Assembly (NCBI GenBank): GCA_051648485.1
Contig: JBOFFH010000019.1
Span: 1-7,528, forward strand
Direction: 5' to 3'
DNA: 7,528 nucleotides
Source of the DNA: JAGNZR01 sp051648485
Lineage (GTDB): Bacteria > Fusobacteriota > Fusobacteriia > Fusobacteriales > Fusobacteriaceae
Each line of letters opens with the position of its first letter. Position 1 is the stretch's first letter. A model generated the notes under the pieces. That model did not search any database. It saw only the letters and a program-made list of their open reading frames with translations, and was not told the DNA's origin. This document shows positions 6,600-7,528 of this stretch, piece by piece. The translations under genes and the position numbers were made by a program.

Positions 6600-7344
6600 G
6601 TTGAGAAATAATTTTTTATATGTAAATTGGCTATTAATTTTATTTGTATATTATTGTATTTCTATGTATACTGGAAATTCTTTACTTTTTCCTAAAATAT
6701 CAGAAGTGTTTAAAAGTATTTTAGAGAACGTATTAACTTTTTCCGGATTAAAAATAATTTTTAATACTATCAAAACAGTTTTTTTAGCTAGTTTTATAAG
6801 TTTGGTATTGGGAACGGTCTTTTCAATTTTAGGGAATAAAAATAGAGTTTTTAAATTTTTTTTAGTGCCTTTTATTTCAATTATAAAATCACTTCCTACA
6901 ATGGGATTAATTCTTTTAGTTATAATATATTGGAAACTCAAAACAGTTCCTCTTATAGTAGGAGTAGCAATATCTTTAGGAATGGTTTATGACCTTATTT
7001 TGTCGAGTATAGAAAATATAGATAAAAAAATAGTTGAAATGGCAACACTTTACAAAATAAAGAAATTTCAACAATTTAAAACTATCTATGTTCCTTGGGT
7101 ATATTTTTATTTAAGTAAAAGTTTTAACTCGTTGATAACCTTAATTTTTAAAGTGGTGATAGCAGGTGAAGTAATAGCTGGAATAGACAATACAATAGGT
7201 GGAGAATTGATAAATCAAAAAAATAATTTTAATACAGATATTTTTTTTGCATGGCTGATAGTAGTTGTAATAATATCTAATTTTTTGGAATTATGCTTTG
7301 AGAAATTAGACAAAATATCTAGAAAGTGGGAAAAGTATGATTAA
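6580..7344 (+). CDS. ABC transporter permease, SsuC/TauC-like (BPD_transp_1)
   Basis: This 254-residue inner-membrane protein forms the translocation path for the importer. Hydrophobic segments lie at about residues 13-30, 61-84, 92-118, 123-142, 181-200 and 219-240, consistent with six helices. The cytoplasmic coupling (EAA) loop is seen at about 151-172: IVEMATLYKIKKFQQFKTIY followed by VP. It has the expected E-x-A start, but the usual central glycine is replaced by Lys159. FPKISEVFKSIL (37-48) after the first helix is typical of SsuC/TauC-like permeases. The ATG lies inside the end of the binding-protein gene (20-nt overlap), with AGAAGG (6563-6568) 11 nt upstream, a slightly long spacing that suggests translational coupling. 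The stop overlaps the ATPase start by 8 nt. The substrate is unknown. Confidence 0.9.
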   Translation: MIKFLDRLRNNFLYVNWLLILFVYYCISMYTGNSLLFPKISEVFKSILENVLTFSGLKIIFNTIKTVFLASFISLVLGTVFSILGNKNRVFKFFLVPFISIIKSLPTMGLILLVIIYWKLKTVPLIVGVAISLGMVYDLILSSIENIDKKIVEMATLYKIKKFQQFKTIYVPWVYFYLSKSFNSLITLIFKVVIAGEVIAGIDNTIGGELINQKNNFNTDIFFAWLIVVVIISNFLELCFEKLDKISRKWEKYD

Positions 7345-7528
7345 ATTAAAAAATATTTCAAAACAATTTGGTGATTTAAAAGTTTTAGAAAATATTTCTT
7401 TAGAATTTCCTAAAAATAAAATTTCTGTAATTCTAGGAGAGTCAGGGTGTGGTAAAACTACTATTTTAAATTTGATCTCTAAAGTTTTAAAAGATTTTTC
7501 AGGGGAACTGAAAAGTGAGCACAACGAA
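7337..7528 (+). CDS. ABC transporter ATP-binding protein, N-terminal fragment (3' end outside window)
   Basis: The first 64 codons of an ATPase are present and run off the right edge. The start MIKLKNISKQFGDLKVLENI has the typical A-loop region, with Phe11 where an aromatic residue stacks on adenine. The Walker A motif GESGCGKTT spans residues 34-42, with Lys40 and Thr41 contacting the phosphates. The Q-loop, signature motif and Walker B lie beyond the window. The ATG overlaps the end of the permease gene by 8 nt, and AAGTGGG (7324-7330) serves as a weak SD six bases upstream. The order binding protein, permease, ATPase is that of SsuABC/TauABC-type importers, so this is the energy-coupling subunit of the same system. 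Confidence 0.92.
   Translation, partial: MIKLKNISKQFGDLKVLENISLEFPKNKISVILGESGCGKTTILNLISKVLKDFSGELKSEHNE

Noticed and set aside
6651..6941. Open frame of 96 codons on the - strand within the permease gene
   Set aside because: It is antisense to a clear membrane protein, with low-complexity Lys/Ile-rich translation and no supporting context.
7306..7524. Open frame of 72 codons on the - strand opposite the ATPase start
   Set aside because: The + strand carries a Walker A motif in the correct frame directly after the permease, so the opposite frame is incidental.

Overview
The window is AT-rich bacterial DNA with tightly packed genes, strong Shine-Dalgarno (SD) sequences and heavy use of AGA, ATA and AAA codons. 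It carries a maltodextrin operon whose regulator is of the TrmB type. It also encodes a secreted solute-binding protein with a signal peptide but no lipobox cysteine, which points to a free periplasm and so a diderm cell. Taken together I favour a member of the Fusobacteriota (Fusobacterium or a relative). This is inference from base composition, gene content and protein style, not from a marker gene; a low-GC Firmicute is the main alternative.

Layout: (1) Positions 3-4921, + strand, form a maltose/maltodextrin operon entered in mid-gene. It runs from the 3' end of the ABC permease gene malG, through 4-alpha-glucanotransferase (malQ) and a TrmB-family sugar-responsive regulator, to alpha-glucan (maltodextrin/glycogen) phosphorylase (glgP/malP). 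Gaps are 26, 1 and 20 nt with the starts chosen here. The operon closes at a strong bidirectional hairpin terminator (4927-4961). (2) Positions 4943-5614, - strand, hold a lone alpha/beta-hydrolase-fold gene that converges on the same terminator. Its stop codon lies in the hairpin loop, and its nucleophile elbow has Gly where the catalytic Ser is expected. (3) Positions 5615-5705 are a compact divergent promoter region in which two mirror-image -10 boxes form a 9-bp perfect inverted repeat. (4) Positions 5706-7528, + strand, begin a second operon for an NMT1/SsuA-type ABC importer: binding protein, permease, then the first 64 codons of the ATPase, with overlapping reading frames.

How the genes work together: MalG with its upstream partners (outside the window) imports maltodextrins. 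MalQ disproportionates short maltodextrins into longer chains and glucose, and the phosphorylase releases glucose-1-phosphate from the longer chains. The TrmB-like protein encoded between the two enzymes is the likely sugar-sensing regulator of the operon. The second operon is a separate importer whose substrate cannot be read from the sequence; no riboswitch is visible in its roughly 40-nt leader.

I do not see a clearly new biological system here. The items most worth a second look are the apparently catalytically dead hydrolase, the symmetric divergent promoter, and the terminator nested in the 3' end of a coding sequence.
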